64,000 nt of DNA from Agaribacterium haliotis (GTDB lineage: Bacteria; Pseudomonadota; Gammaproteobacteria; Pseudomonadales; Cellvibrionaceae). Of this stretch, positions 8,434 through 16,823 are shown piece by piece; position 1 is the stretch's first letter, and every line of letters starts with the position of its first letter. The stretch is from NCBI RefSeq assembly GCF_002312815.1, contig NZ_NKQJ01000001.1:184125-248124 (forward strand), read 5' to 3'. A program made the translations under genes and the position numbers. A model generated the notes under the pieces. That model worked only from the letters and a program-made list of their open reading frames with translations. It was not told the DNA's origin and ran no database searches.

Positions 8434-9781
8434 ACTAAACCTACACAGCTTTGACCTGCGCCGAGCCTTGAGCCTGGCCTGGCCGATCAGCTTGCAAGGT
8501 GTGCTGACCAACCTCATCAGCATTGTCGATGTCGCCATGGTCAGCCATCTGGGCGACACCGCAGTTGCCGCTGTCGGCCTCGGCAACCGCTATCAGTTTA
8601 TGCTGATGGTGATATTGCTCGGCTGCGCCTGGACCGTCGGCGTGCTCAGCGCGCAGTATTACGGCGCCGGCCAGCAGCAGCGCATACGCAGCACCATTAT
8701 TCTGGCAACGGCCGTGGCCCTGTGTGGCCTGCTACCGGCACTTATACTGACTTGGCTGTTCTCCGCCAACATCATCGGCCTCGGCGGCGAGCAGATAGAT
8801 TTTATTAAACAGGGCAGCCTGTATATCAATATCTGCGTGCCCAGCTTAGCCTTTGTCGCCGTCGTCCTGGTGTATGAAAATGCCGTGCGCGCGCTTGGCC
8901 AAAGCAAACTGCCGTTAGTTTTTAGCGCGAGCGCCATCGGCCTCAACATCGTTTTAAATTACTGGTTTATTAACGGCGGCTGGGGGCTGCCTGCCATGGG
9001 GGTGGCCGGCGCGGCGTGGGCAACACTTGTTGCGCGCTTAATACACGCAGCTTCACTTGTGCTGTATTTACAATTTTCTCAACACCCGCTTGCCCTGCGG
9101 CGCATCGATTTTAAATTCGAAAGCAGGCAGGCCAGACACATTATCAGCATGGCCGCACCGATGATGGGCAGTTTTGGTGTTTGGGCCGTTGGCATCTTTG
9201 TCTACCAGCTTATTTACGGCAGCATGGGCACCAGTGAGCTTGCCATTATTAGCATGCTGACGCCAATCGAAGCTATTTTTCTTGCGCTGTTTTTTGGTTT
9301 GGCTTCGGCCTGTTCGATTTCCATTGGCCAGTTGCTCGGCGCCGATAAATTTGAACAAGCCCGCCTTTACGCCAAAGCTTTTTGCATGATGAATATCGGC
9401 ATCGCAGTGTTGCTCGGCGCCCTACTGTATATCGCTGCGCCGCTTGTGCTGCTGCCGTTTCAACATATGCCAGCAGACAGCTTGCTGCGCGCCAATGATT
9501 TAATGCTAGTTATCGCCCTGTTAAGTTGGCTGAAGGTCAGCAACATGACTCTGGCTATGGGTATATTGCGAGCCGGCGGCGATAACACCATCGTAATGTG
9601 GATAGATGTTGTCGGCATGTGGTTAATCAGCCTGCCGCTTTGTGCCTGCGCAACATTTTTATGGAACTGGCCGCTGTTTTGGGTTGTCTTATTATCCTAT
9701 TCAGAGGAACTGAGCAAAGCTGTGTTGTTTACCCTGCGTGTAATTCAGGGTCGCTGGCAACGCAACTTAAGCCATCACTAA
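8423..9781 (+). CDS. MATE-family multidrug/metabolite efflux transporter
   Basis: Integral membrane protein of 452 aa with the 12 hydrophobic segments of MATE antiporters, which use Na+ or H+ gradients to export cationic drugs and metabolites. The N-terminal half carries RRALSLAWPISLQGVLTNL and VDVAMVSHLGDTAVAAVGLG; the second half repeats the fold after about residue 235. The start is a TTG at 8423 that overlaps the end of ydiJ by 11 bases. No ATG or GTG occurs before the first membrane segment, so TTG is the best choice. The overlap implies co-transcription and perhaps coupling with ydiJ. The substrate is unknown. Confidence 0.88.
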   Translation: MKSKLNLHSFDLRRALSLAWPISLQGVLTNLISIVDVAMVSHLGDTAVAAVGLGNRYQFMLMVILLGCAWTVGVLSAQYYGAGQQQRIRSTIILATAVALCGLLPALILTWLFSANIIGLGGEQIDFIKQGSLYINICVPSLAFVAVVLVYENAVRALGQSKLPLVFSASAIGLNIVLNYWFINGGWGLPAMGVAGAAWATLVARLIHAASLVLYLQFSQHPLALRRIDFKFESRQARHIISMAAPMMGSFGVWAVGIFVYQLIYGSMGTSELAIISMLTPIEAIFLALFFGLASACSISIGQLLGADKFEQARLYAKAFCMMNIGIAVLLGALLYIAAPLVLLPFQHMPADSLLRANDLMLVIALLSWLKVSNMTLAMGILRAGGDNTIVMWIDVVGMWLISLPLCACATFLWNWPLFWVVLLSYSEELSKAVLFTLRVIQGRWQRNLSHH

Positions 9782-9875
9782 AAGCCACCATTAATCGCCA
9801 CCGCTGATACACAAGCATCGGCAAAACAAGGCAGCGCAGTGAACACGTGCAGCCAATAAGGCCGTTTACACCAAA

Positions 9876-9902
9876 CTTGTAACAGCAATTTGTACTTACA
9901 AG
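9876..9902. promoter_or_regulatory. Inverted repeat CTTGTAA-N13-TTACAAG
   Basis: Perfect 7-bp arms separated by 13 bases in the 269-base gap between the MATE gene and the TraF-like gene. There is no T-run, so a protein-binding site is more likely than a terminator. About 14 bases further on is the 12-bp palindrome GGCTGCGCAGCC. Functions are not known. Confidence 0.35.
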
Positions 9903-10016
9903 CTATCGGCGATTGGGCTGCGCAGCCAGGGCCTGTTAACTCGACTGTGCCGCTAACTTAGCGCTGTCATTAGCTTAAATGGTATCGCCAAATAAACGGC
10001 GACACCTAAACTGCTT

Positions 10017-10022
10017 TATAAT
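10017..10022 (+). promoter_or_regulatory. Putative -10 element of the TraF-like gene
   Basis: A perfect TATAAT lies 28 bases before the ATG at 10051. No good -35 hexamer is seen 16-18 bases upstream; instead that area holds the short inverted repeat TCGCC-N8-GGCGA, so activation by a regulator is possible. Confidence 0.45.
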
Positions 10023-10050
10023 CACCAAATAAAACAAATACCTATCAACT

Positions 10051-11547
10051 ATGCGCGCCTTAAGCTTTCTAACAATACTGAGCTTGTCGAGTTTAAATGC
10101 CTCGGCCAACGCAGTGTTTCCCGTTAGTGGTAAAGGCTTAAGCCTTGGCGACAACGCAATGCACGGCGGTTTAAGCCCCAGCTACGCCAACCCAGCTCTA
10201 CCGAGCGCCATACAGCAATTGCCATCGAGCACGAAAGCTGGCGGCGCAATAAACACCGGCATTGCGATTGAATACGGCAATGTCGACGAAATATTTCGTA
10301 TTATTGATACGGTCAGTCGCTATCTAAAAGACAATGGCGATAATGGCGGTGGCGACGACAACGGCGGTGGTGACAACGGCGGCGAAGAGCCGCCCCCCAA
10401 TTTGCCTGAGCTTCCGTCAAACCTGCCCTATACACCAACACTCAAAGAAATACTTGAAGCCAGCCCAGAATTTCAACAGTGGTACAAAGGCGTTGAAAGC
10501 CAGGCAACTTTTTTTGCCGCGGCACTGGCCATTGTCAGTCAGGAAGCTTACGCCAAAGCGTACGCCGAAGTTGAAACGCCCATGCAATTAAGTAACAACT
10601 TTCTCGGCGGCGTGCTTAATTTTGGTTTTAACGCATCGGCGACGTCAAAAGCGATTGGCATCGTTGACGACTTTGACTGGGATGGCGACCACGCTAACGC
10701 GGTGTTGCAAGAAATTCTTGAACTCGAAGCGACGGATCCAATTACCAGCTACGAGCTCAGTGACGACATCACCTTAACCGTCAACCCGGCCACAGGAGAA
10801 GTCGATTTGGATTTTACCAACGACAGCCTGCTTTTAACCCGAGCCGCCGAAGTTCTCGAGTTTCATCTGAATTACAGTAAAAGCATCGTTAACAACAAGC
10901 ACGGCTCCATGCACCTTGGCGTCAGGCCCAAAATTTTAAATGTCGGCCTCGCCCAAGTCGATACGCGCTTTGGTGAACTCAGCGATTCAGAAGCCTTGTT
11001 TAACGATATACGCAATGCAAACTACAGCTACGACTCTAATTTAAGCCTCGATCTCGGCCTGTATTGGGCCGCAAAAAATTACAGTCTCGGCTTAAGTGCG
11101 CGCGATGTCTTTGAGCCGAGTTTTTATTTCCCCAAACTCGATATAGAGCGCTATAAAAAACGCCACGTGATCCGCCAGCTCGATCGCCACCAAAAATGGC
11201 AACTCGACGCGCAAGTGAATGCCGAAGCCAATTGGTACAGCACAAACCAGCGCTGGATGCTCAGCAGCAGCTATGACTTTCAAGCGAGCTCCGACGCCAT
11301 GGGCGATCAGTATCAGTGGTTTAATATTGGCGCCCAGTACCAGCCACGCAGTCTGTTTATTCCCGATTTTCGCCTCGGCCTTAGGAAAAACCTTGTCGGC
11401 AATGAACTCAATTACGTAAATATCGGCACTACCTTATGGCGTTTTCTTTACCTCGATCTTGCCAGCACCATAGACAGCGTTGAACTTGACGGCCAAACGC
11501 TACCGCGCGGCGTCGGTTTAAGCCTCGGCTTTGGTTTAAATTTCTAG
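10051..11547 (+). CDS. Predicted outer-membrane beta-barrel protein, TraF-like (PF13729 type)
   Basis: Exported protein of 498 aa. A signal peptide ends near ASANA (residue 21). The following GKGLSLGDNAMHGGLSPSYANPA resembles the start of the TraF_2 family of predicted outer-membrane proteins. The chain has many alternating hydrophobic strands and ends in GLSLGFGLNF with a C-terminal Phe, the usual barrel-assembly signal. Residues 94-112 are almost only Gly, Asp and Asn, followed by a Pro-rich stretch (EEPPPNLPELP), which looks like a flexible, possibly calcium-binding linker. No conjugation genes are nearby, so the family name should not be read as function. No ribosome-binding site is obvious. 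Role unknown. Confidence 0.7.
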   Translation: MRALSFLTILSLSSLNASANAVFPVSGKGLSLGDNAMHGGLSPSYANPALPSAIQQLPSSTKAGGAINTGIAIEYGNVDEIFRIIDTVSRYLKDNGDNGGGDDNGGGDNGGEEPPPNLPELPSNLPYTPTLKEILEASPEFQQWYKGVESQATFFAAALAIVSQEAYAKAYAEVETPMQLSNNFLGGVLNFGFNASATSKAIGIVDDFDWDGDHANAVLQEILELEATDPITSYELSDDITLTVNPATGEVDLDFTNDSLLLTRAAEVLEFHLNYSKSIVNNKHGSMHLGVRPKILNVGLAQVDTRFGELSDSEALFNDIRNANYSYDSNLSLDLGLYWAAKNYSLGLSARDVFEPSFYFPKLDIERYKKRHVIRQLDRHQKWQLDAQVNAEANWYSTNQRWMLSSSYDFQASSDAMGDQYQWFNIGAQYQPRSLFIPDFRLGLRKNLVGNELNYVNIGTTLWRFLYLDLASTIDSVELDGQTLPRGVGLSLGFGLNF

Positions 11548-11591
11548 CGAATTAAGTTCGAAGCAGAAGTGCCGAAAAATCGACAAGCGCT

Positions 11592-13595
11592 CTAGTTCGG
11601 TTTCCAGGAGCGACACAAGCTAATAAAGTGTTGCTCGCTCTTTGCCCCAACGTCGGCATAACAAATGCGGTTATAGGCCTTAGCGATGGTTAATAGTGCG
11701 TGCGACCACGACGGTTGCACAGCGCCAATGCGCCCGGCGTAAGCCAGTGGCGTTTCTCCGCGTTTTAGCGCATAGCCGCGCTTTGCCAAACGCTTTAAAT
11801 GCAGCGCATAAGCTCGCTGCACGGGGCTGGCCCGACGCGGGCTGCGAAAACCAAATAGCGATAGCCAGTACAGCGCCAAAATCAGTGCCAGGCCGCCGAG
11901 TAAAAACATCGCAATACGGGTCGGCGTCGCCGCACCGAGCAATTTTTCAAGAAAATGGCTCTGCATGCGGCTATCGTAATTCAATACAAATTTTTGCCAC
12001 TGATAGCTCAGTTCATCCATACGCAATTGTAGCCACATAAGCGCCGCCACCGATGAGTGCAAACCGCCTACCAAGTCGCGCTCGTCAGCACTTAAGGCAG
12101 AACCAAGATCTTGCTCTATACGCGAAGGCGCAACGGCTGAGGTCGGATCGGCGCGCAGCCAGCCCTCGCCCGGCAACCAGTATTCGGCCCAGGCATGGGC
12201 ATCGCGCTGGCGTACAATTAAATAATCCGCATCGCGGTTGTACTGACCGCCCTGATAACCGACCACCACGCGAGCAGGAATGCCCGCCGCGCGCAATAAA
12301 AAAACAAAACTACTTGAGTAGTGCTCACAAAACCCACGCCGACTGCCAAAAATAAAATCATCAACGCTATTCGGGCCAAGTGTCGGCACTTTTAAACTGT
12401 AATAAAAATCCCGATTAAACATCGACATAATTTCGTTAATCAGCTTTTTATCGGCCTCGACCCCAGTGCCAAATTGAGCTCTAAGCTCTTTTGCCAGCGC
12501 CCGACTTTGCTCGTTACCCTGCTCTGGCAAACGCAAGTTGCGACGAGCTTGTGTGCTGTTTAACTGCAGTGTTTGGTAGCGATAGTCAAGTGCGCTACTG
12601 ACCCAGTAGCTGGCTCGGCTCGCCACTGGGCGGCGACTTTTCAACAACAGCGCCGAACTAAAGCGAAGGTCAAGACTGTTTGAGTTGGCGGCCAGTGGCG
12701 CGCCTAAGCTAAACAGCCACGGTTGCTGATGCGCCTCAAGCAGTAACTCATAACCTGTGACTTTATCTGACTGGCTTAATTGCCACTGGTTTGGGGCTTT
12801 AGTTGTTGCGTAGTTCTGAGCGTAGGCACTTAACCAACCCTGGCTTAAGCTCCAGCGGCGGCCGTCAAATTCTTCGAACACTAGAGCTCGCCAGTAACGC
12901 TCGCTCGGCTCGGGTAGTGCAGCATCAAAGCTCACTCTAAACGCAACAGCATCGGACTGAATCAGTTCGCTAAAGTCGCCAGGTGACATGCTATCACTAA
13001 AACCTGTTGCCGCCTTACCCTGCTGCGATGGCATCTGCCACAGTTGGCCATAGCGCGGCATCACCACAAACAGCAAAAACATACACGGCAAAACAACGGC
13101 GATTAATTTGGCAACATGCGCGTACTGCACGCGCGCACTTAGGCCTGCGCTGCGGTAAATAGCCAGCCAAGCCCAGAATAAAAAAGCCAAACAAAACAGT
13201 GCGTAAACACTGATGTACAAGGTTTGGAAATAAAGAAAACTGCAGGCCAGTGCAACAAAGTTGGCGCCGACCACTAACAATCCGTCATCGCGGCTCTCCA
13301 GCTCCAGCAACTTAAGCGAAAACGCCGAGATAAAAAACATCACAAAACTATCAACTGACATCAGCTTCGGGCTGCTCAGCACTATCGCCACAAGCGCCAG
13401 TAGCAGCGCCGTCGCTTTGACAGCTGTTGATGGAAAAGACCAGGAAAAACGGTGCAAAGACAGGCGCCAGGCAATGCTCATTAACCAAAATGGCACCAGC
13501 CAAAGTGGCAATACAAAAGCCAGTGGCAACAAGCAAAACAGCTGACTTAAGGCCAAGGCCTTCAGCTGCCCCTGGCGCAGTAACAAACTTTTCAT
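11592..13595 (-). CDS. tgpA: TgpA-type membrane transglutaminase
   Basis: A 667-aa membrane enzyme with an N-terminal block of hydrophobic helices (DUF3488, about residues 10-190), a periplasmic transglutaminase-like domain, a further helix near 565-585 and a cytosolic tail. The papain-like triad is visible: Cys423 in GFCEHYSS, His467 in RDAHAWAEYW and Asp483 in RADPTSAV. The P. aeruginosa homologue TgpA is essential and has periplasmic transglutaminase activity; its substrate remains unclear. The ATG overlaps the stop of the preceding DUF58 gene as ATGA, and the three-gene order moxR-DUF58-tgpA is the common one. Confidence 0.93.
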   Translation of the reverse strand: MKSLLLRQGQLKALALSQLFCLLPLAFVLPLWLVPFWLMSIAWRLSLHRFSWSFPSTAVKATALLLALVAIVLSSPKLMSVDSFVMFFISAFSLKLLELESRDDGLLVVGANFVALACSFLYFQTLYISVYALFCLAFLFWAWLAIYRSAGLSARVQYAHVAKLIAVVLPCMFLLFVVMPRYGQLWQMPSQQGKAATGFSDSMSPGDFSELIQSDAVAFRVSFDAALPEPSERYWRALVFEEFDGRRWSLSQGWLSAYAQNYATTKAPNQWQLSQSDKVTGYELLLEAHQQPWLFSLGAPLAANSNSLDLRFSSALLLKSRRPVASRASYWVSSALDYRYQTLQLNSTQARRNLRLPEQGNEQSRALAKELRAQFGTGVEADKKLINEIMSMFNRDFYYSLKVPTLGPNSVDDFIFGSRRGFCEHYSSSFVFLLRAAGIPARVVVGYQGGQYNRDADYLIVRQRDAHAWAEYWLPGEGWLRADPTSAVAPSRIEQDLGSALSADERDLVGGLHSSVAALMWLQLRMDELSYQWQKFVLNYDSRMQSHFLEKLLGAATPTRIAMFLLGGLALILALYWLSLFGFRSPRRASPVQRAYALHLKRLAKRGYALKRGETPLAYAGRIGAVQPSWSHALLTIAKAYNRICYADVGAKSEQHFISLCRSWKPN

Positions 13596-14578
13596 CCGCT
13601 GTGCCCCACCCTAGTAGGCGCAAAACGAGCCAGGGCCTCAAGGCACTGTTTGCGATGTGCGACACCGGTAGCCGGCGGGATGGTGACGCCGGGCAGGCGC
13701 AGGCCAAAAGCTTCGCCCTGCGCACTCAACACAACAGTGCGCTCACTCAACACACTCAAGCGCCGCTCGGCAGAGCTGGCCTGTACGGCATCGTAGTCGA
13801 GCCAGTTTTCCGCGCTCAGCTCCTGGCTGAAGTCCTTTAACCACAGGCCCCTGCCGCGCGCATAAGCCTTCCAGGCGATGCGCCGGGTCGGCGCGCCCGC
13901 TTGGTACACCGCCAGGCCATTAAAATCCTCGTGCCCGGTGACCTGGCTCTGCCCCTGTCCGCTCAGCGCTTCTAACTGAGCTTGAGCGATGGCGCCGCGC
14001 TCGGGTTTTGGAAAAACCAACACACGAGCACTCCAGCGCAGCCAGGTCCAGCAGCGCACTATGCCCAGAGGATAAACCGTCTGCACCCTAAGCGGCGGCA
14101 GCGCTATTAAACCGCGCTTGGCTGCGACGATGTCGAGCTCAAACTCGAGCTCTTGGCCGGCCTCAAGTGTTAGCAATAGCGGGTTGTCGAGCTGATTTTG
14201 CCACGCCAATTCAAGGCCGTCGGCACCGTGCCCACGCCGGTGTGACAAACGAAATTTGAGCTGAACCCGGCCACCGGCGAACACTTCTCGATGCCCCAAA
14301 TAAACCAAGCTTAGGCCCTGCATATTGGCGTAACTGGCCAATATCGCAAACACAAACACGCTGGCCATTAAAAAGCTCAGCGCGAGAATAAGATTGTTTT
14401 GGTAGTTGGTACCGAGCAGCCATAGGGCCAACAAAAAACCCAAAAATCCGAGCCCGCGCCACGGAGGAAAGACAAATAAATTGCGCTGGGTAAGTTTGTG
14501 CTCAAGCGAGGCTTGAACGCGCCGCGCAGCAAAATTTGCAAAGCGTTGTCTCAGCGAATGCGTCAGTGTTGGCAACAC
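13592..14578 (-). CDS. DUF58-domain protein
   Basis: A 328-aa protein with two membrane helices near the N terminus (about residues 40-85) and a cytosolic DUF58 domain carrying the signature DFNGLAVYQAGAPTRRIAW, in which the substrate-like YxxGDxxRxIxW pattern is AG instead of GD. DUF58 proteins are partners of MoxR ATPases, probably in folding or insertion of neighbouring proteins. The start is GTG; only a weak GAGCGG precedes it. It sits nine bases after moxR and overlaps tgpA by four bases, so the three are almost certainly translated as a unit. Confidence 0.9.
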   Translation of the reverse strand: MLPTLTHSLRQRFANFAARRVQASLEHKLTQRNLFVFPPWRGLGFLGFLLALWLLGTNYQNNLILALSFLMASVFVFAILASYANMQGLSLVYLGHREVFAGGRVQLKFRLSHRRGHGADGLELAWQNQLDNPLLLTLEAGQELEFELDIVAAKRGLIALPPLRVQTVYPLGIVRCWTWLRWSARVLVFPKPERGAIAQAQLEALSGQGQSQVTGHEDFNGLAVYQAGAPTRRIAWKAYARGRGLWLKDFSQELSAENWLDYDAVQASSAERRLSVLSERTVVLSAQGEAFGLRLPGVTIPPATGVAHRKQCLEALARFAPTRVGHSG

Positions 14579-14587
14579 AGAGCCGCT

Positions 14588-15517
14588 CTAGGGGGCCATG
14601 ACGGCAACGGAATTTAACAACAGGCGACTTAGATTCTGCTGCCCCTCAGCCGAGCTCGCGTTGCCAAACTGCCCCTGAACACGGTGCTCCACAACCGCCG
14701 GTACCACCGCTTGCACATCGTCGGGCAAAACGTGATCGCGCCCGTGCAGCAGTGCCCAGGCTTTGGCCGAGCGCAGCAGAGCCATCGCCGCACGCGGGCT
14801 CAAACCACAGTAAAAACTCTCGTGCTCACGAGTAAACTGCACCAGGCGCTGAATATAAGTAATTAAGGCTTCGCTGGCCTTCACCGCCTCGACTTGAGCC
14901 TGAATATGCTTAAGTTTGTGTAAGTCAACTAAGGCCTTGAGCTCGGGCAGGCGCTCGCGCGGGTCTCGCCCCATTAACAGCGCCTTTTCAGCCTCAGCTG
15001 GCGGATAACCCAGAGACAAACACATTAAAAAACGATCGAGCTGGGATTCGGGCAAAGCATAAGTGCCCGCCTGTGACAGCGGATTTTGTGTGGCGATTAC
15101 AAAAAACGGCTCGGGCAAGGCGTGGCTAATGGAATCGACACTGACTTGCCGCTCTTCCATTGCCTCAAGCAGGGCGCTCTGCGCTTTAGGCGTACTGCGG
15201 TTGATTTCATCAGCGAGCAAAACCTGGGTAAATACCGGCCCCGGATGAAAACGAAAGCTGCCTTTGCCCTGATCAAAAATAGAGCCGCCAATAATATCAC
15301 CGGGCAATAAATCACTGGTGAACTGCACGCGCTGATAACTTAAACCGAGCACCTTGGCCAGGCTCTGCGCCAGCGTGGTTTTACCCATGCCTGGCAAGTC
15401 TTCAATTAACAGATGACCGCGAGCTAACAGGCAACAAAGCGCGAGCTTGATCTGTTCTTCTTTGCCCAACAGCAACTGCCCGACGGCCTTAACGATTGTT
15501 TGTAACTCGCTTAGCAT
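14588..15517 (-). CDS. MoxR-family AAA+ ATPase
   Basis: A 309-aa chaperone-type ATPase. Walker A is EDLPGMGKTTLA (residues 39-50), Walker B LLADEIN (about 100-106), and sensor 1 the ATQNP segment; the C-terminal helical lid contains LSPRAAMALLRSAKAWA. MoxR proteins act with DUF58/VWA partners to mature protein complexes. Here the partners would be the DUF58 and TgpA proteins encoded directly downstream. The ribosome-binding site GAGG lies inside the last of three tandem 12-mers upstream of the ATG. Confidence 0.93.
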   Translation of the reverse strand: MLSELQTIVKAVGQLLLGKEEQIKLALCCLLARGHLLIEDLPGMGKTTLAQSLAKVLGLSYQRVQFTSDLLPGDIIGGSIFDQGKGSFRFHPGPVFTQVLLADEINRSTPKAQSALLEAMEERQVSVDSISHALPEPFFVIATQNPLSQAGTYALPESQLDRFLMCLSLGYPPAEAEKALLMGRDPRERLPELKALVDLHKLKHIQAQVEAVKASEALITYIQRLVQFTREHESFYCGLSPRAAMALLRSAKAWALLHGRDHVLPDDVQAVVPAVVEHRVQGQFGNASSAEGQQNLSRLLLNSVAVMAP

Positions 15518-15556
15518 AGTACCTCTAACAGTAGTACCCCTAACAGTACCGCTAAC
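15518..15556 (-). repeat. Three copies of a 12-mer covering the moxR ribosome-binding site
   Basis: Read on the minus strand, GTTAGCGGTACT, GTTAGGGGTACT and GTTAGAGGTACT occur at 15545-15556, 15533-15544 and 15518-15529. The first two abut and the last two are three bases apart. The last copy touches the moxR ATG and supplies its GAGG Shine-Dalgarno; the middle copy has an equally good GGGG. Confidence 0.8.
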
Positions 15557-15570
15557 ACAATTGTCGCGCC

Positions 15571-15600
15571 GCCCGCCGAGGGCAATCCGTATCGGCGGGC
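15571..15600. other. Strong 9-bp hairpin between metZ and moxR
   Basis: GCCCGCCGA and TCGGCGGGC form a perfect stem with a 12-base loop, 27 bases after the metZ stop. No T-run follows on either strand, so it is not a standard intrinsic terminator. It may pause transcription, protect the 3' end of the metZ message, or assist a Rho-dependent stop. Confidence 0.55.
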
Positions 15601-15627
15601 ACTGAGGCTCAGCTCGTTGACAACAAA

Positions 15628-16821
15628 CTAGAGCTGGCTCAAACCTCGCTCAAGATCTTGTTTTAAATCGTCAACATCTTCGAGGCCAACGGCGATACGG
15701 ATCAGGTTTTCACTGATACCCGCTTCGAGTTTTTGCTCGTCGCTTAAGCGTCCGTGGGTTGTTGTCGCCGGGTGCACGATGGTGGTTTTAGCATCGCCGA
15801 GGTTGGCGGTGAGCGACATTAATCGACACGCATCAATTACCTTCCAGGCCTGTTCGCGATCGCCAACTACTTTAAACGATAGCACGCCACCGTAGGCCTT
15901 CTGCTGTTTTGTCGCCAGCTCGTGATTGGGGTGCTCGGGCAAACCGCAGTAGTACACCTGCTCGACTTTTGGGTGCTGCTGTAACCAGCGAGCCAGCGCC
16001 ATAGCGTTATCGCTGTGTGCCTGCATGCGCAACTTCAGCGTTTCCAGGCCCTTTAAAAATACCCAGGCATTAAAAGCACTCATGGTCGGGCCGCAGGTGC
16101 GAATAAAACCTAAGACCTCCTCACAGAGTTTTTCTGGGCCGACCACAGCGCCGCCAAGCACCCTGCCCTGGCCGTCTAAAAACTTAGTCGCCGAATGGAT
16201 AACCAAGTCGGCGCCGAGGCTGAGCGGCTGCTGCAGCGCCGGCGAACAAAAACAGTTGTCGATAACCAACAAACTGTCGTTGCCGTGAGCGAGCTCGGCC
16301 AACTTGCTAATATCGGCAATATCATTGAGCGGGTTAGACGGCGTCTCAGCAAACAACATCTTAGTGTTTGGCTTTAAAGCCTGCTGCCAAGCATCGTAGT
16401 CGGTCAAGTTGACCTGAGTAACTTCGATGCCAAACTTCGCCAGGTACTTATTAAGCAGCATTGAGGTGGTGCCAAATATGCTGCGCGAGGCCAGCACATG
16501 ATCGCCGCTTTTTAACAGCGACAAGCAGCAACTCAAAATAGCCGCCATGCCCGATGCGGTTGCAACACAGGCCTCGCCACCTTCCATCGCCGCCAGGCGC
16601 TCTTCAAAACAGCGCACTGTCGGATTGGTGTAGCGCGAATAAACATTGCCCGGCTCGTCGCCACTGAAACGCGCAGCAGCGGCGGCAGCGTTGTCAAAAA
16701 CGTAGCTCGAGGTGGTAAAAATAGGCTCGCCCTGCTCGCCTTCGGCAGTGCGATGCTGGCCTGCGCGAACCGCTAAAGTCTGCAGCTGCGCATCGGCCAA
16801 TGGGTGCTCTTCATCAAACAC
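15628..16821 (-). CDS. metZ: O-succinylhomoserine sulfhydrylase
   Basis: PLP enzyme of 397 aa that makes homocysteine directly from O-succinylhomoserine and sulfide in methionine synthesis. It belongs to the Cys/Met metabolism fold-type I family: substrate-site YSRYTNPT (residues 61-68), GMAAI, the PLP Asp in VIDNCF (about 187-192) and the Schiff-base Lys213 in IHSATKFLDG. MetZ is favoured over MetB because it follows purF, the common Pseudomonas arrangement. The GTG start has GAGGG seven bases upstream and lies two bases after the purF stop. Confidence 0.92.
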   Translation of the reverse strand: MFDEEHPLADAQLQTLAVRAGQHRTAEGEQGEPIFTTSSYVFDNAAAAAARFSGDEPGNVYSRYTNPTVRCFEERLAAMEGGEACVATASGMAAILSCCLSLLKSGDHVLASRSIFGTTSMLLNKYLAKFGIEVTQVNLTDYDAWQQALKPNTKMLFAETPSNPLNDIADISKLAELAHGNDSLLVIDNCFCSPALQQPLSLGADLVIHSATKFLDGQGRVLGGAVVGPEKLCEEVLGFIRTCGPTMSAFNAWVFLKGLETLKLRMQAHSDNAMALARWLQQHPKVEQVYYCGLPEHPNHELATKQQKAYGGVLSFKVVGDREQAWKVIDACRLMSLTANLGDAKTTIVHPATTTHGRLSDEQKLEAGISENLIRIAVGLEDVDDLKQDLERGLSQL

Positions 16822-16823
16822 AA

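Noticed and set aside
10051..11547. Conjugation function for the TraF-like protein
   Set aside because: Only a family resemblance exists; no tra, trb, relaxase or pilus-transfer genes are near, and the protein looks like a generic outer-membrane barrel.
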